From NCBI GenBank assembly GCA_900556975.1, contig USQZ01000030.1:1-21200 (forward strand): DNA of 21,200 bases, written 5' to 3'. A program made the position numbers and the translations under genes. The notes below the pieces were generated by a model that was not told where the DNA came from, made no database searches, and saw only the letters and a program-made list of their open reading frames with translations. The stretch's first letter is position 1; each line of letters begins with the position of its first letter. The DNA is from an uncultured Clostridium sp. (GTDB lineage: Bacteria; Bacillota; Clostridia; TANB77; CAG-508). Of this stretch, positions 14,319-21,187 are shown piece by piece.

Positions 14319-14477
14319 CTTTCGAATGATTTTCATCATTTTGCGTTGTTACATTTTGTTTTTAATTCCTGCGACGTACCAGCGTACGCCTCGGAATATA
14401 AAAACTCATGTGCCTAGCAAAATAATAAAACTTATTCGAAAGTTGGTATAAGTTTTCATCATTTTGTGTCGTTATAT
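14319..14477. repeat. Structured insert with direct repeats between T-box and glyQS
   Basis: A 25-base direct repeat beginning TTTTCATCATTTTG occurs at 14330-14354 and 14453-14477, 123 bases apart, with a few C/T differences. Between and around the copies lie a perfect 9-bp inverted repeat CTTTCGAAT/ATTCGAAAG (14319-14327 with 14434-14442), a stem TTTTTAATTCC with GGAATATAAAAA (14359-14369 with 14393-14404) and an alternative hairpin AAAACTTAT/ATAAGTTTT (14427-14435 with 14448-14456). Thus the T-box terminator is about 245 bases from the start codon, which is unusually far. Confidence 0.7.
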
Positions 14478-14560
14478 GTGACTTACGAAATAATGGAATT
14501 TATTAAAAAGAAAGAAGGAGTATCTATAGTTCGAAATAAAAAGAAGGAGGAATTGATAAA

Positions 14561-15943
14561 ATGGTAGAATCAATGGAAAAATTAGTAAGTTTATGTAAGA
14601 GTAGAGGATATATATATCCTGGCTCAGAAATCTATGGAGGTTTGGCTAATACTTGGGATTACGGACCTTTAGGAAATGAATTAAAAAATAATATTAAGGC
14701 TGCTTGGAGAAAGAAATTTATTCAAGAACAACCTAATATAGTTGGATTAGATGCTGCAATTTTAATGAATCCAGAAACTTGGGTAGCATCAGGACATGTT
14801 GGTGGATTTTCAGATCCGTTAATAGATTGTAAGGAGTGTAAAACAAGACATAGAGCTGATAAATTAATTGAAGAATGGGCTCATGATCAAGGTAAGGATA
14901 TGATTGCTGATGGAATGACTGATAAACAATTAATAGATTTTATTAATGAAAATCAAATTCCATGTCCAAAATGCGGAAAAACAAATTTCACTGATATTCG
15001 TAAATTTAATTTAATGTTTAAAACATTTCAAGGTGTTACAGAGGATTCAACATCAACTGTATATTTAAGACCAGAAACTGCACAAGGTATATTTGTTGAT
15101 TTTAAGAGTGTATTACGTACATCTCGTAAAAAGGTACCAATGGGTATTGCTCAAATTGGTAAGGCTTTTAGAAATGAGATAACACCAGGAAATTATATAT
15201 TTAGAACTCGTGAATTTGAGCAAATGGAACTTGAATTTTTCTGTAAACCAGGAACAGATTTAGAATGGCATAAATATTGGAAAGATTATTGTGAGAACTG
15301 GTTATTAAATTTAGGTATGAAAAAAGAAAATATCAGATTAAGAGATCATTCTCCAGAAGAATTAGTATTTTATAGTAAAGCTACAACAGATATCGAATTT
15401 GCTTTCCCATTTGGATGGGGTGAATTATGGGGAATTGCTGATAGAACTGATTATGATTTGACTCAACATATGAATCATTCAAAACAAGATTTATCATATC
15501 AAGATCCAGAAACAAATGAAAAATATGTACCATATGTTATTGAACCATCTTTGGGTGCTGACAGAGTTTTACTTGCATTCTTATGTAATAGCTATGAGGA
15601 AGAGGAAGTTGCTGAAGGTGATGTTAGAACTGTATTAAAATTACATCCAGCATTGGCTCCTTACAAAGTTGCTGTATTACCTTTATCTAAGAAATTAAGT
15701 GATAAAGCTCAAGATGTTTATTCAAAATTGGCTAAATCATTTATGTGTGATTATGATGAAGCTGGAAGTATAGGAAAGAGATATAGAAGAGAAGATGAAA
15801 TAGGAACACCATATTGTGTAACTGTTGATTTTGATACATTAGAAGATGAATCAGTAACTATAAGAGATAGAGATACAATGGAACAAGTTAGAGTTAAAAT
15901 TGATGAACTTGAAGCTTGGATTTCTGAAAAAATTAAATTTTAG
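14561..15943 (+). CDS. glyQS: Glycyl-tRNA synthetase, single-chain alpha2 type
   Basis: The enzyme charges tRNA-Gly in the cytosol. The 460-residue class II synthetase begins with KLVSLCKSRGYIYPGSEIYGG and has motif 1 DYGPLGNELKNNI, the WVASGHVGGFSDP segment, and a zinc-like insertion with DCKECK (about 89-94) and CPKCGK (about 134-139). RPETAQGIF is followed by motif 2 (FRNE...FRTREFEQMELEFF) and motif 3 GADRVLLAFL. The C-terminal 110 residues are the anticodon-binding domain. This is the eukaryote-like dimeric form, not the GlyQ/GlyS tetramer. AAGGAGG at 14544-14550 supports the ATG at 14561; a second ATG four codons on is possible. It is controlled by the T-box upstream. Confidence 0.97.
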   Translation: MVESMEKLVSLCKSRGYIYPGSEIYGGLANTWDYGPLGNELKNNIKAAWRKKFIQEQPNIVGLDAAILMNPETWVASGHVGGFSDPLIDCKECKTRHRADKLIEEWAHDQGKDMIADGMTDKQLIDFINENQIPCPKCGKTNFTDIRKFNLMFKTFQGVTEDSTSTVYLRPETAQGIFVDFKSVLRTSRKKVPMGIAQIGKAFRNEITPGNYIFRTREFEQMELEFFCKPGTDLEWHKYWKDYCENWLLNLGMKKENIRLRDHSPEELVFYSKATTDIEFAFPFGWGELWGIADRTDYDLTQHMNHSKQDLSYQDPETNEKYVPYVIEPSLGADRVLLAFLCNSYEEEEVAEGDVRTVLKLHPALAPYKVAVLPLSKKLSDKAQDVYSKLAKSFMCDYDEAGSIGKRYRREDEIGTPYCVTVDFDTLEDESVTIRDRDTMEQVRVKIDELEAWISEKIKF

Positions 15944-16060
15944 TTTATACTAATTTGAGATGAGGGAAAGATTAAGTTCTAATTTACTGAACTAAGTTGA
16001 GAAGTTTAAATTTTATTTTATATTGACCTGAGATGAAGGGAAAATTAAAATCTAAGTTAT
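15944..16060. repeat. Imperfect direct repeats downstream of glyQS
   Basis: Two copies of about 42 bases, with the core TGAGATGA(A)GGGAAA, start at about 15944 and 16018. A shorter, more decayed version (ACTAAGTTGAGAAG) lies between them. No ORF is present. The run ends at the terminator. Confidence 0.55.
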
Positions 16061-16065
16061 AAAAG

Positions 16066-16104
16066 AAAAACTCTCCACGGCTGATTAGGCCATGGGGAGT
16101 TTTT
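16066..16104. terminator. Bidirectional intrinsic terminator
   Basis: Stem ACTCTCCACGGC (16070-16081) pairs with GCCATGGGGAGT (16089-16100) with one mismatch and one wobble, flanked by A5 and T5. It serves glyQS on plus and the small operon on minus. Confidence 0.92.
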
Positions 16105-16132
16105 GCTAGGTATGTGTCTATATGGGGACGAA

Positions 16133-16600
16133 TCAAAGAGATTTTAACAGTTCAAAATCGATAATCTCTGATTCGAAAACCGGCTTTGCAAATTCCATTG
16201 TGGATACTCCACCTGAGAATGGGCAAGCGGTTTCGTAAAGTAGCATTCCTTTTTTGAATTTTTCACCATCATTGATGTAGTATGTCTGTGATTGTGGGCA
16301 TTGGTAGATGATGAATTCTAAAGGAATAAAAGTTCTTGCGTCAAATACAAAAGCTTCGATGTAATCAACGTTGATGTCGGTTGGAAGCATCACATACGAA
16401 TTAATAATCTGCAGTGTAAAGATATTTTTCTTTTGCGGATAAAAACCTGTAAAGGTATGTTCACCAATTTTGATGATATATTCGTCATCTGTGTCGTTCC
16501 AGGTTACATCTGCATTTCCGGATAATCCAACTTTGTTTAAAAACTCAGTTAACTTATCCCGCAACTCATTAATTTCGAGTCTTTCTATTGCTTCTGCCAT
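16133..16600 (-). CDS. Orphan protein of unknown function in a small foreign-looking operon
   Basis: I do not recognise this 155-residue protein. It begins MAEAIERLEINELRDKL, has no signal peptide or membrane helix, and its mixed strand-rich sequence (YIIKIGEHTFTGFYP, FTLQIINSYVML) suggests one compact alpha/beta domain. A YETACPFSGGV segment near residue 125 contains one of only two cysteines. AAGGAGG lies before the ATG. It follows the Cys-rich peptide gene by 35 bases and ends at a GC-rich terminator. Codon use is clearly richer in G and C than the flanking glyQS and NUDIX genes, suggesting horizontal gain. No function is assigned. Confidence 0.8.
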   Translation of the reverse strand: MAEAIERLEINELRDKLTEFLNKVGLSGNADVTWNDTDDEYIIKIGEHTFTGFYPQKKNIFTLQIINSYVMLPTDINVDYIEAFVFDARTFIPLEFIIYQCPQSQTYYINDGEKFKKGMLLYETACPFSGGVSTMEFAKPVFESEIIDFELLKSL

Positions 16601-16635
16601 ATAGTTTTACCTCCTTAGGTTATAAGATGATTGTA

Positions 16636-16821
16636 TTATACTTCCTGCTTTGAAGATCTAATCCTTGGCTGGGAGTCAATGAAATCACTGATTCTTTCTT
16701 CCAGGTCAAATGGATAACTTCCAAAGTAAGGTTTGGAATCATCTTTGGTGGACGGGTTGCATTTGCATTCTGCGCACTTTTCTGCACAACTGCATGTTTC
16801 ATAATGTTTATTATTGGCCAT
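16636..16821 (-). CDS. Small Cys-rich protein, possible metal binder
   Basis: A 61-residue protein starting MANNKHYETC. It carries five cysteines in 12 residues as CxCxxxCxxCxC (C10, C12, C16, C19, C21), then a polar segment and a short acidic-basic tail. Such spacing is typical of zinc- or copper-binding knuckles, but no named family is recognised. The ATG at 16821 is chosen over one at 16848 because AGGAGGTGG (16826-16834) lies just before it and inside any longer reading. An overlapping frame (16620-16829) is judged a shadow. It is the first gene of an operon with 16133-16600, from a strong promoter at 16853-16881. Confidence 0.78.
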   Translation of the reverse strand: MANNKHYETCSCAEKCAECKCNPSTKDDSKPYFGSYPFDLEERISDFIDSQPRIRSSKQEV

Positions 16822-16852
16822 AATGCCACCTCCTAAAAATTTATGCAAATAT

Positions 16853-16881
16853 ATTATAGCATGCGTTTACATAAAATGCAA
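16853..16881 (-). promoter_or_regulatory. Promoter of the Cys-rich peptide operon
   Basis: On minus, TTGCAT (16876-16881), a 17-bp spacer and a perfect TATAAT (16853-16858). It is divergent from the NUDIX promoter with only 11 bases between the two -35 boxes. Confidence 0.88.
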
Positions 16882-16892
16882 ACAAGAGATTA

Positions 16893-16921
16893 TTGAAGTC
16901 TTTATTTTTATATTGTAAAAT
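16893..16921 (+). promoter_or_regulatory. Promoter of the NUDIX gene
   Basis: TTGAAG (16893-16898), a 17-bp spacer and TAAAAT (16916-16921). The two divergent promoters are close enough for one bound regulator to affect both. Confidence 0.75.
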
Positions 16922-16970
16922 ATTATTGCGTGATTGGAGAAGAGAAAAAATAAAATAGAAGGAGGAGTAA

Positions 16971-17480
16971 ATGGGAGAGTTTTGGGATATTTATGATGCT
17001 AAGAAAAATAAGACAGGTATAGTTGCTGAGAGAGGTGTATACAAGTTTAAGAAAGGTGAATATCATATAGTTGTGACTGGTATTATTATAAATAGTAAGG
17101 GTGAGATTTTAATAACAAAAAGAGCTGAACATAAGAGACATGGCGGATTATGGGAATGCAATGGTGGTTCTATTCTTAAAGGTGAAACGAGTATACAAGG
17201 GATGCTAAGAGAGCTTAAAGAAGAAATAGGCGTTGAGTTTTCAGAAAAAGAAGCGGTACTTTTAAAAGAGATTGTTAGAGATAAAGAAGTTGCTGATATT
17301 AAGGATATGTGGCTTTTTAGAAGAGATATAAAGGAAGAAGAAATTACTTTCCCAGATGGTGAGTCAACTGAATTTAAATGGGTAACAATAGATGAATTTA
17401 TTGAGATGTTTAATAATAATGAAATTATACCTAATATTAATTTTGGAAGAGAAGATTATGAGAAAGCTTTAAAAATGTAG
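16971..17480 (+). CDS. NUDIX hydrolase
   Basis: NUDIX enzymes cleave nucleoside diphosphates linked to another group. The 169-residue protein holds a complete NUDIX box G66-x5-E72-x7-REL(K)EEIGV (80-88), with the metal-binding glutamates E81, E84 and E85 present. The N-terminus (WDIYDAKKNKTG, then a strand pair) resembles the isopentenyl-diphosphate-isomerase-like NUDIX subgroup that carries an extra N-terminal hairpin. HGGLWECNGGS precedes the box. The substrate cannot be read from the sequence. AGGAGGAG precedes the ATG. It is transcribed alone from 16893-16921; I see no convincing terminator after it. Confidence 0.93.
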   Translation: MGEFWDIYDAKKNKTGIVAERGVYKFKKGEYHIVVTGIIINSKGEILITKRAEHKRHGGLWECNGGSILKGETSIQGMLRELKEEIGVEFSEKEAVLLKEIVRDKEVADIKDMWLFRRDIKEEEITFPDGESTEFKWVTIDEFIEMFNNNEIIPNINFGREDYEKALKM

Positions 17481-17618
17481 AGAATTTTAATGTAAATTTT
17501 TTGAATAACTTTTGTAAAATAAAATGTTATTGAATTACTCAGACTTAAAGATGTTTTCATATAGTAAAGTAGAAATAGAATTAAAAAATTATATAGAATT
17601 TGGCAAAGAAGATGGGTA

Positions 17619-17647
17619 TTGTAAAATCCTTGCAAATGAGGTATAAT
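17619..17647 (+). promoter_or_regulatory. Promoter of the trpS-obg transcript
   Basis: TTGTAA (17619-17624), a 17-bp spacer and TATAAT (17642-17647), giving a leader of about 110 bases before trpS. The 17481-17618 stretch before it holds nothing else I can support. Confidence 0.82.
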
Positions 17648-17679
17648 ATAGAATATTTATGCATGAGAGGTTTATATAA

Positions 17680-17727
17680 ATGTTATTAAGTAATGAAAAA
17701 CGATGGCGCCTTTTATTTAATTTTTAA
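17680..17727 (+). CDS. 15-codon leader peptide ORF upstream of trpS with one Trp codon
   Basis: The frame reads MLLSNEKRWRLLFNF and then TAA. AGAGG lies nine bases before the ATG, a workable ribosome site, and the ORF sits wholly within the predicted trpS leader. The single Trp codon (17704-17706) is flanked by CGA and CGC, Arg codons that look rare in this AT-rich genome. The 3' end of the ORF (17712-17721) pairs perfectly with 17741-17750, the ten bases directly before the trpS Shine-Dalgarno GGAGAG (17751-17756). I infer a translational attenuation device sensing Trp or Trp-tRNA. The ORF is short, so chance is a real alternative. Confidence 0.5.
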   Translation: MLLSNEKRWRLLFNF

Positions 17728-17756
17728 GAAAAATATAATTATTAAATAAAGGAGAG
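17712..17756 (+). promoter_or_regulatory. Hairpin abutting the trpS Shine-Dalgarno
   Basis: TTTATTTAAT (17712-17721) and ATTAAATAAA (17741-17750) form a perfect 10-bp AT stem with a 19-base loop; GGAGAG follows immediately. The left arm lies inside the last codons of the leader ORF, so a translating ribosome would open it. Confidence 0.55.
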
Positions 17757-17763
17757 TATTAAT

Positions 17764-18780
17764 ATGAATAATAAACAAATAATGTTAACAGGTGATAGAC
17801 CTACTGGTAGACTTCACATTGGTCACTATTTAGGTTCTTTAATAAATAGAGTAAAGATGCAGGATGAATATGATGAGTGCTATATTCTTGTTGCTGATGT
17901 TCAGGCTTTAACTGATAATTTTAATAATCCTGAAAAGGTTAGAAAAAATGTTAGAGAAGTTGTAATGGATTATTTGTCTGTTGGGATTGATCCTAATAAG
18001 GCAACTATTTATTTGCAATCTATGATTCCAGAAGTTGCAGAGCTTACAGTATACTATTCTAATTTGGTTACAATTGCTAGATTGGAAAGAAATCCTACTG
18101 TTAAAACTGAGATTGCTCAAAAGAGAGAAATTTTTGGAGAGAGTGTTACATATGGATTTTTAGGATATCCAGTTAGCCAAGCTGCTGATATTACTGCTTT
18201 TGATGCTACGGTTATTCCAACTGGTGAGGATCAAGAACCATTAATTGAACAATGTAGAGAGATTGTTCGTAAATTTAATAGCATTTATGGTGAAGTTTTA
18301 AGAGAGCCTAAAGTTGTTTTATCAGAAAATAAAAGAATTAAAGGTTTAGATGGAAATGAGAAAATGGGTAAATCTTTAGGAAATGCTATTTACCTTTCAG
18401 ATACTGAAGAAGAAGTTAATAAAAAAGTAATGAGTGCTGTTACTGATCCTAATAGAATAAGAAAAGATGATAAGGGAAATCCAGATATATGTATGGTTGC
18501 TTATTATCATAATTTATTTACTGACAAAGCTGAATGTGAGAAGATTTGTGCAGAGTGTAGAGCTGGTCAAAGAGGATGTGTTGCTTGCAAAAAACAGCTT
18601 GCACAAAGTATTAATAACAGATTAAATCCTATTAGAGAAAAGCGTGCTTATTATGAAGCTCACCCTGAGGAAGTTGATAGAATTTTAATTGAAGGTACAA
18701 AGAAAGCTAGAGCTAAGGCACAAGAGACAATGAGAAAAGTTAAGAAAGCTATGAAATTAGATTATTTTGAGGAGTTGTAA
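17764..18780 (+). CDS. trpS: Tryptophanyl-tRNA synthetase
   Basis: This class I synthetase charges tRNA-Trp. The 338-residue length is normal. It starts with GDRPTGRLHIGHYLGS holding the HIGH motif (18-21) and has the KMSKS-equivalent KMGKS at 200-204, followed by GNAIYLSD. Residues 243-275 carry C-x21-C-x6-C-x2-C (C243, C265, C272, C275), close to the cysteine motif that binds a [4Fe-4S] cluster near the anticodon site in Thermotoga maritima TrpRS. It is preceded by GGAGAG and a leader ORF with a Trp codon. obg follows after six bases in the same transcript. Confidence 0.97.
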   Translation: MNNKQIMLTGDRPTGRLHIGHYLGSLINRVKMQDEYDECYILVADVQALTDNFNNPEKVRKNVREVVMDYLSVGIDPNKATIYLQSMIPEVAELTVYYSNLVTIARLERNPTVKTEIAQKREIFGESVTYGFLGYPVSQAADITAFDATVIPTGEDQEPLIEQCREIVRKFNSIYGEVLREPKVVLSENKRIKGLDGNEKMGKSLGNAIYLSDTEEEVNKKVMSAVTDPNRIRKDDKGNPDICMVAYYHNLFTDKAECEKICAECRAGQRGCVACKKQLAQSINNRLNPIREKRAYYEAHPEEVDRILIEGTKKARAKAQETMRKVKKAMKLDYFEEL

Positions 18781-18786
18781 TTTATA

Positions 18787-20064
18787 ATGTTTGTTGATTA
18801 TACAAAAATAATAATTAAATCAGGTGATGGTGGAAACGGAGCTGTTTCTTTTAGACGTGAGAAATATGTTGCTGCTGGTGGACCAGATGGTGGAGATGGT
18901 GGCAAAGGTGGAGATATATACTTTGTTGTTGATCCTGATAGTAATACTTTAATTGATTTTAGGTATAATAGAAAATTTAAAGCTCAAAATGGTGAGAACG
19001 GAAGTGGTGCTCACAAATATGGAAAGAGTGGAGAAGATTTATATATTAAAGTGCCTAAGGGAACTGTTGTTAAGGATGCTGAAACTGGAAAGTTAATTGC
19101 GGATTTATCTGAAGATGGTGAAAAAAAATTAATTCTTCCTGGAGGAAGAGGTGGAAAAGGAAATTCTCATTTTGCAACTGCAACTAGACAAGTTCCTAGA
19201 TTTGCTCAAGATGGTGAAAAGGGAATTGAAAAAGAAGTTATTTTGGAACTTAAATTATTGGCTGATGTTGGTTTGATTGGATTCCCTAATGTAGGAAAGT
19301 CTACACTTCTTTCAAGAGTTACAGCAGCTACTCCTAAAATTGCAAATTATCATTTTACAACTATTTATCCTAATTTAGGTGTTGTAAAAACTGAATATGG
19401 TGATAGTTTTGTAATTGCTGATATTCCTGGAGTTATAGAAGGTGCAAGTGAAGGCGTTGGATTAGGTATACAATTCTTACGTCATATTGAAAGAACTAGA
19501 TTATTGCTTCATGTTATAGATTGTTCTGGAAGTGAAGGAAGAGATCCTGTTGAGGATTTTGATATTATAAATAAAGAGTTAAAAAATTATAGTGAAAAAT
19601 TAAGTGAAAGAAAACAGATTATTGTTGCTAATAAAGTTGATGTAATGCAAGATGATACTGGATATAAAAAGCTTGAGAAAATGGCTAAGGAGAAGGAAAT
19701 AGAGATTTTTAAAATTTCTGCTGTAACTGGACAAGGTTTGAAAGAATTGTTTGTTCGTGTTTCTGAAGTTCTAAAGACTTTACCAAAAGAAGATTTAATT
19801 GATGTTGAAGATAAAGTTGTTTATACGTTAAAAGAAGATGAAAAACAATTTGAGGTTAAAGTTGAAAATGGTGAGTTTATAGTTACAGGTCCTGCTATAG
19901 AAAAATTAATGGGTAGAATTAATATTGGTGATAATGAATCTATGGCTTACTTTGAGAGAAATTTGGCTGAACTTGGTATTAATGATGCTCTTAGAGCTAA
20001 GGGTGTAAAAGAAGGAGATACTGTTAAATTCCTAGAATGGGAATTTGAATGGTTTGATTATTAA
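18787..20064 (+). CDS. obg: GTPase Obg (CgtA)
   Basis: Obg is a ribosome-associated GTPase in 50S maturation and stress signalling. The 425-residue protein has all three domains: the Gly-rich Obg fold (1-158, with GDGGNGAVSFRREK and GGPDGGDGGKGG), the G domain with G1 GFPNVGKS (165-172), G2 TTIYPN (191-196), G3 DIPG (212-215), G4 NKVD (282-285) and G5 SAV (311-313), and the C-terminal OCT domain (about 345-425). The start at 18787 follows the trpS stop by six bases, and its GAGGAG lies inside trpS, so translation is probably coupled. It ends at an intrinsic terminator. Confidence 0.98.
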   Translation: MFVDYTKIIIKSGDGGNGAVSFRREKYVAAGGPDGGDGGKGGDIYFVVDPDSNTLIDFRYNRKFKAQNGENGSGAHKYGKSGEDLYIKVPKGTVVKDAETGKLIADLSEDGEKKLILPGGRGGKGNSHFATATRQVPRFAQDGEKGIEKEVILELKLLADVGLIGFPNVGKSTLLSRVTAATPKIANYHFTTIYPNLGVVKTEYGDSFVIADIPGVIEGASEGVGLGIQFLRHIERTRLLLHVIDCSGSEGRDPVEDFDIINKELKNYSEKLSERKQIIVANKVDVMQDDTGYKKLEKMAKEKEIEIFKISAVTGQGLKELFVRVSEVLKTLPKEDLIDVEDKVVYTLKEDEKQFEVKVENGEFIVTGPAIEKLMGRINIGDNESMAYFERNLAELGINDALRAKGVKEGDTVKFLEWEFEWFDY

Positions 20065-20070
20065 TAATAA

Positions 20071-20099
20071 AAAAGCTAGCAGTTATGCTAGCTTTTTTT
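20071..20099 (+). terminator. Intrinsic terminator after obg
   Basis: Perfect stem AAAAGCTAGC with GCTAGCTTTT, 6-base loop, then T run. Confidence 0.95.
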
Positions 20100-20159
20100 A
20101 TGTTTATATATTATATGAAGAAGAAAAAACAATATATTTAATCTTTGAAGATAGAAAAT

Positions 20160-20286
20160 AAAAAATATTATATTTAATTTTTGAGTGATGCGCAGTTTGA
20201 AAGTTTTTACCTAACCGACTAAACGAAGTTTAGTGAGCGGTAAAATCTTTTAGCAAGGAACCAAGAAATTAAATTTAATATTTTTT
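20160..20286. repeat. Nested inverted-repeat element (copy B)
   Basis: Outer arms 20160-20180 and 20266-20286 pair at 20 of 21 positions. Inside, TTTTACC/GGTAAAA (20205-20211 with 20239-20245) encloses ACTAAAC-GAA-GTTTAGT (20218-20234). Near the left arm it has AATTTTTGA...GCGCAG, and near the right arm TAGCAAGG-N5-A-R-AAATTAA. The same boundary motifs occur, on the minus strand, in the element at 9110-9313. No ORF is present. Confidence 0.8.
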
Positions 20287-20322
20287 AAAGCCAATCTGTA
20301 TAAAACAAATTGGCTTTTTTTT
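20287..20322 (+). terminator. Terminator-like hairpin between element B and the CBM-like gene
   Basis: AAAGCCAAT (20287-20295) pairs with ATTGGCTTT (20309-20317), followed on plus by a run of T. On minus the hairpin follows the stop codon of the 20321-21187 gene but has only three T after it, so it would be a weak terminator for that gene. Confidence 0.65.
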
Positions 20323-21187
20323 ATTCATCTTCTTCGTTTAAGTTTAGACTTGTTTTTACTAGTTTAACTAATTTTGAAAAAGCAACTTTTACATTTTTTA
20401 CAATTGATTCGAATAAAGAAAGAGTTTTTTCTAAAGTAGATTCCTTTTTTACTGTTAATGATTTTTCATCAATATTATCAACTATGTCAGGAATGTCACT
20501 TACAATTGAATTAACACGTACAGAACCAGCTGATACAGCATTTTCTTCAACTGTATTAACAGCATCATTTACAGATGCTCCTGTTAACTCTTCGAAAGAA
20601 ACAGCTTTAGTTTCAGGTATTTCTGATTTTATTATTGATTCTGAAACAACATTTTCAGCTTTATGATCTAAACTGATTTGTGTTATTATTGTATCGTTTG
20701 GAATAGCTTGTTTGTTTAAGTTTTCTAAATCTACAGTTTTATATAAGTCAAAAGAATTTGAATTAACAACTGCAGGTTCAAATATTTCTTCATTATTTTC
20801 AATAGTAGAAGGTTCAGTTTGTTCAGCTGTTTCAAAGCTAACTTCTTTACTTGTATCTGCTATTGTTTTGAAAGATAAAACTTCTTGACTTTCTTCAATA
20901 GGAAGAATATAGTTTTGTGAATTATTGTTATCCCAATTTCCTTGGTTATCTCTGAATACGAATTGTAGGTTATCTCCAGATCCAACATCGATAGTTGCAA
21001 GGTAACCAAAAGTAGATGGTTTCATTTTTTTCTCATCTTTGTTTTTCCAAGTATCACCATATCCATATGATACGTAAACATCGTTTGTTAAATTGTTTGA
21101 AAATAGAAAACCTTTGTATAGAATAACAAAATCTTCATCTTCGCGAATTTTATCTTTATTAATATAAATATCTTTTGTAAAATCCAT
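20321..21187 (-). CDS. CBM25-like carbohydrate-binding protein without signal peptide
   Basis: Residues 15-98 of this 288-residue protein resemble starch-binding family 25 modules. They include VILYKGFLF, VYVSYGYGDTWK and the very characteristic FVFRDNQGNWDNNNSQNY (77-94), which carries aromatic and Asn ligand-site residues. Residues 100-235 are Glu/Ser/Asn-rich and look disordered. The last 45 residues form a basic amphipathic helix (VKNVKVAFSKLVKLVKTSL) ending NEEDE. No signal peptide or membrane segment is present, so it probably acts in the cytosol, perhaps on stored glycogen (inference). No catalytic domain is present. AGGAGA precedes the ATG at 21187. Its promoter lies outside the window. 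Confidence 0.82.
   Translation of the reverse strand: MDFTKDIYINKDKIREDEDFVILYKGFLFSNNLTNDVYVSYGYGDTWKNKDEKKMKPSTFGYLATIDVGSGDNLQFVFRDNQGNWDNNNSQNYILPIEESQEVLSFKTIADTSKEVSFETAEQTEPSTIENNEEIFEPAVVNSNSFDLYKTVDLENLNKQAIPNDTIITQISLDHKAENVVSESIIKSEIPETKAVSFEELTGASVNDAVNTVEENAVSAGSVRVNSIVSDIPDIVDNIDEKSLTVKKESTLEKTLSLFESIVKNVKVAFSKLVKLVKTSLNLNEEDE

Noticed and set aside
14127..14417. 96-codon open frame on plus
   Set aside because: It lies entirely over the T-box leader and its terminator, has no ribosome site and encodes no sensible protein.
16620..16829. 69-codon frame on minus overlapping the Cys-rich peptide
   Set aside because: Its ATG lies within the ribosome site of the Cys-rich frame and has no site of its own; the other frame has a perfect AGGAGGTGG and a patterned Cys motif.
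17505..17535. Hairpin AATAAC/GTTATT after the NUDIX gene
   Set aside because: No T run follows, so it does not qualify as an intrinsic terminator.
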